From the NCBI RefSeq assembly GCF_902364365.1, contig NZ_CABJDN010000008.1:114542-178541 (forward strand): 64,000 nt of DNA. The letters are read 5' to 3'. Within the stretch, counting starts at the first letter, position 1; each line of letters opens with the position of its first letter. This document shows positions 1-9,419 of the stretch, piece after piece. The position numbers were made by a program, and so were the translations under genes. Source of the stretch: Bacteroides intestinalis (GTDB taxonomy: Bacteria > Bacteroidota > Bacteroidia > Bacteroidales > Bacteroidaceae). Below the pieces are notes generated by a model that ran no database searches, was not told the DNA's origin, and saw only the letters and a program-made list of their open reading frames with translations.

Positions 1-11
1 TGACGACTATG

Positions 12-95
12 TGAAGAGGAGGAGACTCGAACTCCCACAACATTTCTGTCACTACCACCTCAAAGTAGCGCGTCTACCAATTCCGCCACCTCTCC
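12..95 (-). tRNA. tRNA-Leu (anticodon GAG)
   Basis: On the minus strand the sequence folds as an 84-nt type II tRNA. The 7-bp acceptor stem pairs GGAGAGG with CCTCTTC (one G:U), the D arm contains the typical Leu GGCGGAATTGGTAGACGC, and the anticodon loop is TTGAGGT, giving anticodon GAG. There is a long variable arm and a T loop TTCGAGT. The discriminator base is A. No CCA is encoded. It is the last of three tRNAs read in the same direction. Confidence 0.95.
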
Positions 96-140
96 ATACC
101 ATCTCATACTTTCAAAGAACTAAAATCGCCTCACCTAACG

Positions 141-222
141 TGCCCAGAACAGGACTCGAACCTGCATGCCTCTCGACACACGCACCTGAAACGTGCGCGT
201 CTACCAATTCCGCCACCTGGGC
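141..222 (-). tRNA. tRNA-Leu (anticodon CAG)
   Basis: This is an 82-nt type II tRNA on the minus strand. Acceptor GCCCAGG pairs with TCTGGGC, the anticodon loop is TTCAGGT (anticodon CAG), and a long variable arm and T loop TTCGAGT are present. The discriminator is A and no CCA is encoded. Aligning the D arm and anticodon arm with the other Leu tRNA fixes the anticodon position. It lies 45 nt upstream of the GAG isoacceptor in the transcription direction. Confidence 0.95.
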
Positions 223-249
223 ATTAGGTAATTGCAATCTATGCACTTG

Positions 250-322
250 AGCGGAAAACGAGACTCGAACTCGCGACCCTAACCTTGGCAAGGTTATGCT
301 CTACCAACTGAGCTATTTCCGC
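250..322 (-). tRNA. tRNA-Gly (anticodon GCC)
   Basis: This is a 73-nt cloverleaf on the minus strand. Acceptor GCGGAAA pairs with TTTCCGC, the D arm is AGCTCAGTTGGTAGAGC, the anticodon loop contains GCC (CTTGCCAA), and the T loop is TTCGAGT. It is the first tRNA of the three-gene cluster and begins 11 nt after the end of a strong candidate promoter. Confidence 0.96.
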
Positions 323-333
323 GATTGCGGATG

Positions 334-364
334 CAAAGGTAGATATTTTCTCCAAACCTGCAAA
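334..364 (-). promoter_or_regulatory. Promoter of the tRNA-Gly-Leu-Leu cluster
   Basis: On the minus strand TTTG (364-361) is followed after exactly 19 nt by TACCTTTG (341-334). This matches the Bacteroides primary sigma consensus TTTG-N19-TAnnTTTG in every specified base. The first tRNA starts about 11 nt downstream, as expected for a stable-RNA transcript. Confidence 0.85.
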
Positions 365-432
365 CATTCCGCCCGTTTTTTTCGCGAAGAAAACTAGACA
401 TCTCCTCCACTCTGAAGACATGTTTTTGATTA

Positions 433-1572
433 TCAACTCATTCTGTCCCGATAATCTTCGTAAGAAAATTGCCTGAATATTTCAGCCTTCCCATCTTTTG
501 TCCACATAGCAATAGCAGGATGATGGATTCCGTTAAACATATTTGTTTTTACCATAGTGTAATGAATCATATCTTCGAAGACTATGCGTTCTCCGATTTG
601 TAGTTCATGATCAAAACTCCAATCTCCCATATAATCACCACTCAGGCATGAATTCCCTCCCAAACGATATACATGGCAGCCATTATTTCCCATTTCAGCA
701 CCACATACAGCGGGCTGGTAAGGCATTTCAAGACAGTCGGGCATGTGACAGGTAAAGCTAACATTGAGAATAGCCGTGCGAATGCCGCGACTTTCTACAA
801 TATCCACTACTTCGGAAGTCAAAACACCGGTTTGCCAGGTAAAAGCAGAACCTGGCTCCAAAATAATACGCAGATGAGGATGACGGCTATGCAAATCATT
901 CAATAAATGAATAAGATGCTCTACATCATAATCTTTACGTGTCATCAAATGACCACCACCCAGATTCAGCCATTTTATCTGCGGAAACCAATAAGAGAAT
1001 TTTTCTTCCAAATGCTTAAGCGTACGTTCCAGCTCGTAAGAAGAAGACTCACAGTGGCAGTGGCAATGAAACCCTTCAATACCCTGCGGCAAGGTTTCAG
1101 TCAGTAAATCTGCCGTTATGCCGAAACGGGTTCCGGGAGCACAAGGATTATACAACTCTGTTTCTACTTCTGAATATTCAGGATTGATACGAATACCACA
1201 GGAAATTCCACTTCCTTTCTTTACCACCGTAGGATAGAAACGGCAGAATTGTGACAAAGAATTAAAGGTTATATGGCTACTACAGCGCATGATTTCCGGG
1301 AAATCAGCCTTCGTATAAGCAGGAGAGTAAGTATGAGCTTTACTGCCGAACTCTTCCAATGCCAATCGCGCTTCATATACGGAACTCGCCGTAGAATGCT
1401 CGATATATTCCCTAAAAATAGAAAATGAGCGCCACATAGCAAATGATTTAAAAGCCAGAATTATTTCTACTCCGGAACGATCGGCAACACTTTTTATCAA
1501 CGTGAGGTTTTTTCTCAATAATTCTTCATCCATGATATAACATGGAGAAGGGAAACGATCAAAATCTATCAT
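433..1572 (-). CDS. nspC: Carboxynorspermidine/carboxyspermidine decarboxylase
   Basis: This 379-residue PLP-dependent decarboxylase is of the alanine racemase fold type III. Such enzymes decarboxylate carboxynorspermidine or carboxyspermidine, the last step of the alternative spermidine route used by many gut Bacteroidetes. The PLP lysine is Lys42 in ILAFKSFAMW, the glycine-rich phosphate-binding segment is WLNLGGGH, and the C-terminal CxxDxL-type catalytic region is visible as GGNSCLSGDYMG. Length and the N-terminal FPSPCYIMDE fit the NspC family. It begins 10 bp after uvrD, so the two are probably cotranscribed. The partner carboxynorspermidine synthase is not in this window. Confidence 0.9.
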   Translation of the reverse strand: MIDFDRFPSPCYIMDEELLRKNLTLIKSVADRSGVEIILAFKSFAMWRSFSIFREYIEHSTASSVYEARLALEEFGSKAHTYSPAYTKADFPEIMRCSSHITFNSLSQFCRFYPTVVKKGSGISCGIRINPEYSEVETELYNPCAPGTRFGITADLLTETLPQGIEGFHCHCHCESSSYELERTLKHLEEKFSYWFPQIKWLNLGGGHLMTRKDYDVEHLIHLLNDLHSRHPHLRIILEPGSAFTWQTGVLTSEVVDIVESRGIRTAILNVSFTCHMPDCLEMPYQPAVCGAEMGNNGCHVYRLGGNSCLSGDYMGDWSFDHELQIGERIVFEDMIHYTMVKTNMFNGIHHPAIAMWTKDGKAEIFRQFSYEDYRDRMS

Positions 1573-1582
1573 ATTTTCTTTT

Positions 1583-3937
1583 TTATCCGATTATTTTAAA
1601 ACGGGCAAAGCGCAATAAAAGTTGCTTATCACCCGCATTTTTGAAACGAATGGTAGCTTTAGCATTATCCCCTTCACCTTCCACTCTCACAACTTCTCCC
1701 AGACCAAAACGTTCGTGCTCAATCAATTGTCCGGGTTGTACTGCTATCGCAGAAGCAGAAGTTGAAGAAGAAACAGGAGTTGATGAAGTCACCCGCTTCA
1801 GGTTACGTGGAACACTCGGAGCAATTATCTGCTGCTTAGGACGCTGAGGAGTTTCCTTTTCCTTATTATAAAATGATTCGCGTACATGAGGCGAACGAGA
1901 GAAACCAGTGCTATTCTCCCGACGAAATGATCCGGACTCATCATCTATTTTGCTATTAAGCCCTGCCTCCTGGGGCAAACGCAGAAAACGAATATCTATA
2001 TCCTTCAGGAAGCGACTGGGACTGGCAAATTCCATTTTTCCATAGCGAAAACGGGTGCGGGCATATGAAAGAAAGCAATGTTCTTCTGCACGGGTAATGG
2101 CCACATAGAACAAACGTCTTTCTTCTTCTAACGCACGCGGTGAATCCCCTACCATACCACTGGGAAAAAGGTTTTCTTCCATTCCCACCACAAATACATT
2201 CCTAAATTCCAATCCTTTGGCAGAATGGACAGTCATAAGTGTGATTTTCTCATCATCTCCATCTTTATCCGAGTCCTGATCTGTCAACAGTGAAACTTCC
2301 GAAAGAAAATCAGTCAACGATATATTAGGATTACCTTCTTCCAGACGCATCGCACAAAAATCACTCATACCATTGACCAATTCCTCGATATTCTCTTTAC
2401 GACTAAGGTTCTCCGGAGAATTATCTTGGCAGACATCATTAATGATACCGGATTGACGGATAATTTCCGTACCAATTTCATAAGCATTTTTATCCACTAC
2501 ACCTTCCAGAAATCCAAAAATCAAATCGCGGAAAATCTGTAATTTGGAATGTGTACCCTTATTGAAATTCAGCCCATATGTCAACGGTTCGCACAACACA
2601 GTCCAAAGACTGACACCATTCTCAGTAGCTGCAGTAATGATCTTACCCACTGTCGTATCACCAATACCACGAGCCGGATAGTTAATAATCCGTTTAAATG
2701 CTTCTTCATCATTCGGATTTACCACCAGTCGGAAGTAGGCTATCACATCCTTAATCTCCTTACGTTGATAAAAGGATAATCCACCGTAAATACGGTATGG
2801 CATGCCACGCTTACGCATCGCTTCCTCGAAGACACGGCTTTGTGCATTGGTACGGTAAAGTATCGCAAAATCCGAATAGGGATAATGCTCCGAGCGACGA
2901 AGTTCCGCAATCTTATTGACTACAATATCCCCCTCTTCCACATCACTGTATGCCTGAAACACACCGATGGCTTCCCCTTTCTCTTTCTCCGAAAAAACCT
3001 CCTTACGTATTTGCCTCTCATTCTTCTCAATCAAACTATTCGCCGCACAAACAATAGTTTGTGTAGACCGATAGTTTTGTTCCAGTTTAAAGACTTTTGT
3101 ATTGGGATATATTTTAGTAAAGTATAATATATTATCAATATCAGCTCCCCGGAAAGAATAAATACTCTGGGCATCATCTCCTACCACACAAACATGCTGA
3201 TGATCTTTTGCCAACTGTAGCACAATGCTATGCTGAGCATAATTAGTATCCTGATACTCATCTACCAGAATATAGCGAAACTGTTCCTGATAACGCGCCA
3301 GCACTTCCGGATGATCCCTGAACAGTATAAAAGTATAAAAAAGTAAATCATCAAAATCCATTGCATCCGCCTGCCTGCAACGATCCCAATAGCGATGATA
3401 AATATCACGTATTGCAGGCATCTTAGCTGCACAATCGCCCTCATATGCCTCTTTATTGGATGCATACGCCGCAGGTGAAACTAAATGATTTTTCGCATTG
3501 GATATACGTGCCTGTACATTCCCCGGTTTATACACTTTCTCATCCAAGCCCATTTCTTTTATAATAGAACGCACCAGACTCTTACTGTCCGCCGTATCAT
3601 AAATGGTAAACTGTGAAGTAAAACCTATATTTACGGCTTCCACATGCAAAATACGCAAAAATATGGAATGGAATGTACCCATCCATAAATGACGTGCCCG
3701 CTGGTCTCCTACTTGCCGAGCAATACGCTCTTTCATTTCACGGGCAGCTTTATTGGTAAAAGTTAAAGCCAATATATTCCATGGCTGATAACCATTCTCT
3801 AACAAATAGGCTATTTTATAGGTCAGCACCCGCGTCTTACCGGAACCAGCACCGGCTATAACCAGTGACGGGCCCTCGTTGTAGAGCACTGCTGCGCGCT
3901 GTCCTTCATTCAGTTCTTCGATATAATTCGTATTCAT
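1583..3937 (-). CDS. uvrD: UvrD/PcrA-family ATP-dependent DNA helicase
   Basis: This 784-residue superfamily 1A 3'-5' helicase acts in excision and mismatch repair and in removing proteins from DNA. Walker A AGAGSGKT is at residues 28-35, motif Ia ALTFTNKAA follows, DEYQD (motif II) is at 226-230, then VGDDAQSIYSFRGA, LEQNYRS, the 2B region and motifs V/VI (TVHSAKGLEF, VAITRAEE). The C-terminal 150 residues hold a low-complexity Ser/Thr linker and the GERFGLGEV-like tail domain known from PcrA (here IEHERFGLGEVVRVE). A TAATTTTG box lies only 6 bp before the ATG. nspC follows at 10 bp. Confidence 0.93.
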   Translation of the reverse strand: MNTNYIEELNEGQRAAVLYNEGPSLVIAGAGSGKTRVLTYKIAYLLENGYQPWNILALTFTNKAAREMKERIARQVGDQRARHLWMGTFHSIFLRILHVEAVNIGFTSQFTIYDTADSKSLVRSIIKEMGLDEKVYKPGNVQARISNAKNHLVSPAAYASNKEAYEGDCAAKMPAIRDIYHRYWDRCRQADAMDFDDLLFYTFILFRDHPEVLARYQEQFRYILVDEYQDTNYAQHSIVLQLAKDHQHVCVVGDDAQSIYSFRGADIDNILYFTKIYPNTKVFKLEQNYRSTQTIVCAANSLIEKNERQIRKEVFSEKEKGEAIGVFQAYSDVEEGDIVVNKIAELRRSEHYPYSDFAILYRTNAQSRVFEEAMRKRGMPYRIYGGLSFYQRKEIKDVIAYFRLVVNPNDEEAFKRIINYPARGIGDTTVGKIITAATENGVSLWTVLCEPLTYGLNFNKGTHSKLQIFRDLIFGFLEGVVDKNAYEIGTEIIRQSGIINDVCQDNSPENLSRKENIEELVNGMSDFCAMRLEEGNPNISLTDFLSEVSLLTDQDSDKDGDDEKITLMTVHSAKGLEFRNVFVVGMEENLFPSGMVGDSPRALEEERRLFYVAITRAEEHCFLSYARTRFRYGKMEFASPSRFLKDIDIRFLRLPQEAGLNSKIDDESGSFRRENSTGFSRSPHVRESFYNKEKETPQRPKQQIIAPSVPRNLKRVTSSTPVSSSTSASAIAVQPGQLIEHERFGLGEVVRVEGEGDNAKATIRFKNAGDKQLLLRFARFKIIG

Positions 3938-4192
3938 GTATGCAAAATTAAGGGATTCTTTTTAGATTCATACAATGTATACGAACTAAAATAATTAAGA
4001 TAGCATATTACATTTCAAAAAATAGTTCGTAAATTCCTATTTATTACGCACTTCTGCAACAAGTCATTCTACATCTTCAAAAAGTTTTATAGATATGGAA
4101 GAACATTTATTGGATATCAAACGTTATATTAACAGAAACATAATTCAAGACAAATTATGAATACATTATTAACATCTTTAATGCTTATAATT

Positions 4193-4777
4193 ATGACATA
4201 CGAAATGCCTAAACTTCCATATGCAAACAATGCATTGGAACCTGTAATCAGTCAGCAAACTATAGATTACCACTACGGTAAGCACTTACAAACATACGTA
4301 AATAACCTCAATAACCTGGTTCCGGGTACAGAGTATGAAAATAAAGATTTAGTAACCATAGTAGCCACTGCACCGGATGGAGCCATCTTCAATAATGCAG
4401 GACAAGTTCTGAACCATACTTTATACTTCTTGCAATTTTCTCCCAAACCTGCTCATAGTGAGCCAACTGGAAAATTAGCAGAAGCTATTAAACGCGATTT
4501 TGGAAGCTTCGATAACTTCAAAAAGGAGTTCACAGCTGCTGCCGTAGGATTATTCGGATCTGGCTGGGCTTGGTTATCAGTAGATAAGAACGGAAAACTT
4601 CATATAACCAAAGAAGCTAATGGCAGTAACCCTGTACGTGCAGGACTTATTCCATTGTTAGGCTTCGATGTGTGGGAACACTCTTACTATCTTGATTATC
4701 AGAATCGCCGTGCTGACCACGTAAATGCTCTTTGGAGTATTATCGACTGGGACGTAGTGGGTAATCGACTGAAATAA
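4193..4777 (+). CDS. sodB: Iron/manganese superoxide dismutase
   Basis: This enzyme dismutates superoxide to oxygen and hydrogen peroxide in the cytoplasm. The Fe/Mn-SOD domains are complete: N-terminal helical hairpin (MPKLPYANNALEP, HYGKHLQTYVNNLN) and C-terminal domain with the metal ligands in DVWEHSYYLDYQNRR. Helix 3 has NHTLYFLQF. I chose the ATG giving MTYEMPKLPY (194 residues), because that is where family members begin. An in-frame ATG at 4157 would add a hydrophobic dodecapeptide and has a more A-rich upstream region, so the start is not certain. A strong hairpin terminator follows. Confidence 0.94.
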   Translation: MTYEMPKLPYANNALEPVISQQTIDYHYGKHLQTYVNNLNNLVPGTEYENKDLVTIVATAPDGAIFNNAGQVLNHTLYFLQFSPKPAHSEPTGKLAEAIKRDFGSFDNFKKEFTAAAVGLFGSGWAWLSVDKNGKLHITKEANGSNPVRAGLIPLLGFDVWEHSYYLDYQNRRADHVNALWSIIDWDVVGNRLK

Positions 4778-4808
4778 GCAGCAACAACCTTATAAACTCT
4801 TTTTTAAT

Positions 4809-4850
4809 GCGCACCTACGGGAATAAGAACTTCCCATAGGTGCGTTTGTG
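4809..4850 (+). terminator. Rho-independent terminator after superoxide dismutase
   Basis: An inverted repeat CGCACCTA...TAGGTGCG, with an inner GGGAA/TTCCC stem and a 7-nt loop, is followed by a T-rich run. It lies 30 bp after the sod stop codon. Confidence 0.75.
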
Positions 4851-4880
4851 TTTCAATCTAACATATTTTAAAGAAAAACG

Positions 4881-4912
4881 TTACCTACTGAAAGCATTTA
4901 TCATTAACTTTG
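4881..4912 (+). promoter_or_regulatory. Candidate promoter of the ThiE-like gene
   Basis: TAACTTTG (4905-4912) matches the Bacteroides -7 consensus TAnnTTTG. TTAC lies 20 nt upstream as a weak -33 element. The ATG at 4940 is 28 bp downstream. Confidence 0.5.
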
Positions 4913-4939
4913 CTAAACATAAACGTTTAACAAATAAAA

Positions 4940-5548
4940 ATGAAGCTCATCGTAGTCACAGCGCCCACATTCTTTGTGGAAGAGGACAAGATCATTACAG
5001 CACTCTTTGAAGAAGGGCTGGATATTTTGCATCTGCGGAAGCCGGAAACTCCTGCTATGTATTCCGAGCGACTTTTGACGCTAATACCTGAAAAATATCA
5101 TAGACGCATTGTTACTCACGAACATTTCTATTTAAAGGAAGAGTTTGACCTCATGGGCATTCATCTGAACACACGTAATCCTAATGAGCCACATGATTAC
5201 TCAGGACATGTCAGCTGTACTTGCCATTCTGTAGAAGAAGTAAAAAGTAAAAAGCATTTTTATGATTATGTATTTATGAGTCCCGTTTATGACTGTATCA
5301 CCAAAACAGGTACTCTTTCCGGTTATACTCCGGAAGAATTGCGCGCAGCTGGAAAAGAAAGAATAATAGATACTAAAGTTATGGCTTTAGGAGGAATTAC
5401 TCCAGACAATATTCTGGAGATAAAAGATTTCGGATTTGGAGGTGCAGTAGTACTTGGTGATTTATGGAATAAATTCAATGTTTGTACAGATCGAGATTAT
5501 TTAGGTGTCATTCGCCACTTTAAGAAACTAAAGGAAATGGCGGATTAA
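4940..5548 (+). CDS. ThiE/TenI-like thiamine phosphate synthase family protein
   Basis: This 202-residue TIM-barrel protein of the TMP synthase/TenI superfamily has a phosphate-binding strand-loop near the C-terminus (VMALGGITPDN and GGAVVLGDLW) and ILHLRKP at the barrel N-terminus. It retains LRK and GxxLN elements, but the usual ThiE pyrophosphate motif (KTTT/S with V-GxG-P) is replaced by FMSPVYDCITKTGT. That resembles TenI-like paralogues more than a bona fide ThiE. It could be a thiazole tautomerase or a ThiE-like protein of other function. It is a single gene, not in a thi operon, and I see no TPP riboswitch before it. Confidence 0.75.
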   Translation: MKLIVVTAPTFFVEEDKIITALFEEGLDILHLRKPETPAMYSERLLTLIPEKYHRRIVTHEHFYLKEEFDLMGIHLNTRNPNEPHDYSGHVSCTCHSVEEVKSKKHFYDYVFMSPVYDCITKTGTLSGYTPEELRAAGKERIIDTKVMALGGITPDNILEIKDFGFGGAVVLGDLWNKFNVCTDRDYLGVIRHFKKLKEMAD

Positions 5549-5563
5549 AAAGTTCAAATTCTA

Positions 5564-6448
5564 TTAGAACTTCCCATATTCTTTATATTCGACCCCAGCA
5601 GGTAAAGTAAAATAGAATGTAGAGCCTTCTCCTTTTTTAGATTCTACACCAATGCCACCACCATAGTGTTCAACAATAGATTTCGTAATAGAAAGACCTA
5701 AACCTGTGCCACGAATATTATAGTTCATCTTCACAAAGCGTTCAAAAATAGCCCGGCGACTATCTTCATCAATACCGCATCCGGTATCAGCTACGTAAAA
5801 ATAAAAGTTATTATTGCTCAAACGACGATATCCAATCTTCACACTACCCTGTTCTGTAAACTTCAAAGCATTCTTCACCAGATTATTAATAACCTGTGCA
5901 AAGCGTACCCGATCTATCATTAAACGGCATTGAGGAAGTTTCTCTACAAACTCAATCAAAATACCCGATGGACGAGGATGCGCATTCTCAGCAGCACACA
6001 TTTCCTGAATCAAAGCATTCACGTCCACATCTCCATCTTTATATTCCATTGTATTGGCCTCAATCTTTGAGAAGTCCAATAAATCATTAATCATCTGAAC
6101 AAGAAAATCTTTATTGTCATTGATTTCTTTCAGAAAAATCATTCGTTCTTCCCTACTCAGATTATCAGTCTCAGCAAGTACATTTGTAAATCCGACAATC
6201 GCATTAAGTGGCGTACGTATCTCATGGGTCATATTAGCAATAAAGGCATTCTTCAGCTGATTACTTTCTTCCGCTACTTCATTTAATTGTTGCAAAGTCT
6301 TCAACCTCTTGGTCTTGTTGATAGACACCACAATCATAATGACCAGAAGTAATAAAATAATTACTCCAAAGCAAAGCAAGAGTATTTCATTCCTTTGATA
6401 AAAATCTGATGCCCCTAAAATATAAAATGTTGCAAAATCCGGCTTCAT
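5564..6448 (-). CDS. Membrane-anchored sensor histidine kinase without an evident sensor domain
   Basis: This 294-residue protein has a short N-terminus, one transmembrane helix (about residues 22-43), a HisKA dimerisation/phosphoacceptor domain with His75 in [12 protein letters not shown], and a HATPase_c domain with N box (NNLVKNALKFT), G1 (DTGCGID) and G2 (GTGLGLSI). Only about 20 residues precede the helix, so no periplasmic sensor is possible, and there is no receiver domain. No response regulator is adjacent. The kinase core closely resembles that of the hybrid sensor at 16393-19530. It presumably feeds a regulator encoded elsewhere. A TATATTTG box lies 50 bp upstream. Confidence 0.88.
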   Translation of the reverse strand: MKPDFATFYILGASDFYQRNEILLLCFGVIILLLLVIMIVVSINKTKRLKTLQQLNEVAEESNQLKNAFIANMTHEIRTPLNAIVGFTNVLAETDNLSREERMIFLKEINDNKDFLVQMINDLLDFSKIEANTMEYKDGDVDVNALIQEMCAAENAHPRPSGILIEFVEKLPQCRLMIDRVRFAQVINNLVKNALKFTEQGSVKIGYRRLSNNNFYFYVADTGCGIDEDSRRAIFERFVKMNYNIRGTGLGLSITKSIVEHYGGGIGVESKKGEGSTFYFTLPAGVEYKEYGKF

Positions 6449-6550
6449 AAAATTGGTTATTAAAAGATAAAGGTGATCCTAATTCTATATGTGGGCACAA
6501 ATATACTAAAGAAAAAACAAATAACTGATCAATAGATACATGTTTCTTCT

Positions 6551-6596
6551 AAAAAAGATAGGCTGTAAGCCTTTCTGAAAAAGGTTTACAGCCTAT
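6551..6596 (-). terminator. Rho-independent terminator of ppdK
   Basis: An almost perfect inverted repeat (ATAGGCTGTAA...TTACAGCCTAT, extended by CC-TTT/AAA-GG) is followed, on the minus strand, by a run of six T. It is located 24 bp after the ppdK stop codon. Confidence 0.85.
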
Positions 6597-6619
6597 AAAT
6601 ATAAGATTTATGAAGTCTT

Positions 6620-9346
6620 TTATTTCAGATCTTCAATAGCTGCCTGCGCCGCTGCCAGACGTGCAATGGGCACTCTGAACGGAGAACAACTAACATAGTT
6701 CAAACCCACCTTATGGCAGAATTTTACAGAAGAAGGCTCACCGCCATGTTCACCACAAATACCGCATTTCAAATCCGGACGGATAGCACGACCTTTTTCC
6801 GTAGCCATACGTACCAACTGTCCTACTCCATTCTGATCGAGAACCTGGAACGGGTCTACTTTCAGAATCTTCTTTTCCAGATAAACCGGGAGGAAAGAAG
6901 CAATATCATCACGTGAATAACCGAATGTCATCTGCGTTAAGTCATTTGTACCAAATGAGAAGAACTCAGCAGAAGAAGCAATACGGTCAGCAGTCAAAGC
7001 TGCACGAGGAATTTCAATCATTGTACCTACCTTGAAGTCAATGCTGTCACCCAGTTCAGCAAAAAGTGCAGCAGCTTCTTCGCGAATCACCTTTTCCTGT
7101 TCCTTGAACTCATACAAGATACCAGTCAGCGGAACCATGATTTCCGGATGGGTTTCCACACCTTCTTTCTTCAGTTCCAGAGCGGCACCAAGGATAGCAC
7201 GTGTCTGCATCTGAGTAATTTCAGGATATGTATTACCTAAACGACATCCGCGGTGTCCCAACATCGGATTATGTTCACAAAGTGATTCTACACGTTGCTG
7301 GATATATTGCAGACTAACACCCATGGCATCTGCCATCTCTTGTTGTCCCTTCAAATCATGCGGAACAAATTCGTGCAAAGGAGGATCGAGCAGACGAACA
7401 GTTACCGGACAACCTTCCATAGCCTGGAAGATACCCTTAAAGTCTGCTTGTTGGTAAGGTAATATCTTGGCCAAAGCTTTGCGACGTCCTTCTGCATCTT
7501 CTGCGAGGATCATCTCACGCATAGCTTTAATCTTTTCACCTTCAAAGAACATATGTTCCGTACGGCAAAGACCGATACCTACAGCACCAAAATCACGAGC
7601 CACAGCAGCATCATGAGGAGTATCTGCATTGGTACGCACCTGAAGTTTCGTATACTTATCAGCCAGATCCATCAATTCAGCAAAATCTCCTGAAAGTTCA
7701 GCAGCCTTTGTTTCTACCTGACCTTTATAAACTACACCTGTACTACCATTCAATGAAATATAATCGCCTTCTTTCAGCAGAACGCCATCTATTTCTACGG
7801 TACGAGCCTTATAATCAATATTCAAAGCACCGGCGCCCGACACACAACACTTCCCCATACCACGGGCAACCACAGCTGCATGAGAAGTCATGCCACCGCG
7901 GGCAGTAAGAATACCTTCTGCAACAGCCATACCCGCCAAATCTTCGGGAGAAGTCTCGATACGTACCATTATAATACGTTTACCGGCAGCATGCCATTCT
8001 GCAGCATCATCTGCAAAGAAGACAATCTGTCCTGTAGCAGCACCCGGAGATGCGGGAAGACCACGAGTTAAAACCTTGGCTTGTTTCAAAGCGGTCTTAT
8101 CAAACACAGGGTGGAGCAATTCATCCAATTTATTGGGCTCGCAGCGCATCAATGCAGTTTTCTCATCAATCATGCCCTGATGCAACAAATCCATTGCAAT
8201 CTTCACCATAGCTGCACCGGTACGTTTACCGTTACGCGTCTGGAGAAACCAAAGCTTACCTTCCTGAACGGTAAATTCCATATCCTGCATATCTTTATAG
8301 TGGTCTTCCAACTTAGTCTGCAGAGTATCCAGTTCTTTGTAGATTTCCGGCATAGCCTCTTCCATTGACGGATATTTGACTGCACGTTCTTCTTCGCTAA
8401 CACCTGCCAGTTCTGCCCAACGCTGTGAACCGATTTTGGTAATCTGCTGCGGAGTACGGATACCTGCCACAACGTCTTCACCTTGCGCATTAATCAAATA
8501 CTCACCATTAAACAAGTCTTCACCTGTACCGGCATCGCGGCTAAAGCAAACACCTGTAGCAGAAGTCTCACCCATATTGCCGAATACCATTGCCTGAACA
8601 TTAACGGCTGTACCCCACTCATCGGGTATACTTTCCATTTTACGATATAGAATAGCACGTTCATTCATCCAAGAATTGAATACTGCACAAACAGCACCCC
8701 ACAACTGCTCATAAGCACAAGCCGGGAAGTCTTTTCCGGTTTGCTCCTTTACAGCAGCTTTAAACTTCTTCACTAATTCCTTGAGATCTTCCACTTCCAG
8801 TTCATTATCCAGCTTCACACCTTTTGCGTGCTTCACCTCTTCAATGATGGCTTCAAATGGATCGATATCCTCTTTATTAGTCGGTTTCATACCCAATACC
8901 ACGTCACCATACATCTGTACGAAACGACGATAAGAGTCCCATGCAAAACGTGCATTACCTGTTTTACGTGTCAATCCTTCTACTACTTCATCATTCAGAC
9001 CCAGATTAAGGATCGTATCCATCATACCCGGCATAGAAGCCCGAGCGCCCGAACGCACTGAAACCAGTAATGGATTTTCTATATCGCCGAACTTAGAAGA
9101 CATCAATTCTTCTACTTTTGCTATAGCGTTTTCTACTTCACCTTTCAACAGAGCAACAACTTTTTCCTGCCCCATCTCATTATATTCGGTACAAACCTCA
9201 GTCGTGATTGTAAAACCAGGAGGAACCGGAACCCCGATAAGGTTCATTTCGGCAAGGTTGGCACCTTTACCTCCCAAAAGATTTTTCATGTCGGCCTTTC
9301 CTTCTGCCTGACCGTTACCAAAGGTATAAACTCTTTTCTTGTCCAT
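6620..9346 (-). CDS. ppdK: Pyruvate, phosphate dikinase
   Basis: This 908-residue enzyme interconverts pyruvate + ATP + Pi and PEP + AMP + PPi in the cytoplasm. The N-terminal ATP-grasp domain starts with GGKGANLAEMNLIGVPVPPGFT. The central phospho-histidine domain has GGMTSHAAVVARGMGKCCVSG around the swivelling catalytic His. The C-terminal TIM barrel has GLCRTEHMFF, EIMVPLTG and FGTNDLTQMTFGYSRDD, with the ending GEHGGEPSSVKFC carrying the catalytic Cys. It is full length for the family. The gene is monocistronic, with its own promoter and terminator. In Bacteroides it serves PEP/pyruvate balance with pyrophosphate economy. Confidence 0.97.
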   Translation of the reverse strand: MDKKRVYTFGNGQAEGKADMKNLLGGKGANLAEMNLIGVPVPPGFTITTEVCTEYNEMGQEKVVALLKGEVENAIAKVEELMSSKFGDIENPLLVSVRSGARASMPGMMDTILNLGLNDEVVEGLTRKTGNARFAWDSYRRFVQMYGDVVLGMKPTNKEDIDPFEAIIEEVKHAKGVKLDNELEVEDLKELVKKFKAAVKEQTGKDFPACAYEQLWGAVCAVFNSWMNERAILYRKMESIPDEWGTAVNVQAMVFGNMGETSATGVCFSRDAGTGEDLFNGEYLINAQGEDVVAGIRTPQQITKIGSQRWAELAGVSEEERAVKYPSMEEAMPEIYKELDTLQTKLEDHYKDMQDMEFTVQEGKLWFLQTRNGKRTGAAMVKIAMDLLHQGMIDEKTALMRCEPNKLDELLHPVFDKTALKQAKVLTRGLPASPGAATGQIVFFADDAAEWHAAGKRIIMVRIETSPEDLAGMAVAEGILTARGGMTSHAAVVARGMGKCCVSGAGALNIDYKARTVEIDGVLLKEGDYISLNGSTGVVYKGQVETKAAELSGDFAELMDLADKYTKLQVRTNADTPHDAAVARDFGAVGIGLCRTEHMFFEGEKIKAMREMILAEDAEGRRKALAKILPYQQADFKGIFQAMEGCPVTVRLLDPPLHEFVPHDLKGQQEMADAMGVSLQYIQQRVESLCEHNPMLGHRGCRLGNTYPEITQMQTRAILGAALELKKEGVETHPEIMVPLTGILYEFKEQEKVIREEAAALFAELGDSIDFKVGTMIEIPRAALTADRIASSAEFFSFGTNDLTQMTFGYSRDDIASFLPVYLEKKILKVDPFQVLDQNGVGQLVRMATEKGRAIRPDLKCGICGEHGGEPSSVKFCHKVGLNYVSCSPFRVPIARLAAAQAAIEDLK

Positions 9347-9388
9347 AATATAAATTTAAGTTTCTCGATTGTGATTTTTTTCTGTTCG

Positions 9389-9419
9389 CAAATCTAAGTA
9401 TATTTCGCATACTAGAAAA
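9389..9419 (-). promoter_or_regulatory. Candidate promoter of ppdK
   Basis: On the minus strand TAGATTTG (9396-9389) matches TAnnTTTG, with a TTTT/TTTC element 18-19 nt upstream. It lies about 43 bp before the ppdK ATG. Confidence 0.6.

Noticed and set aside
673..906. Plus-strand open frames lying inside nspC and other minus-strand genes
   Set aside because: They run antisense to genes with clear family motifs, have no homologous motifs of their own and no upstream signals.
4800..4940. TPP riboswitch before the ThiE-like gene
   Set aside because: No THI-box helices or the conserved CUGAGA/ACCUGAUC elements are seen. The space is filled by the sod terminator and a plain promoter.
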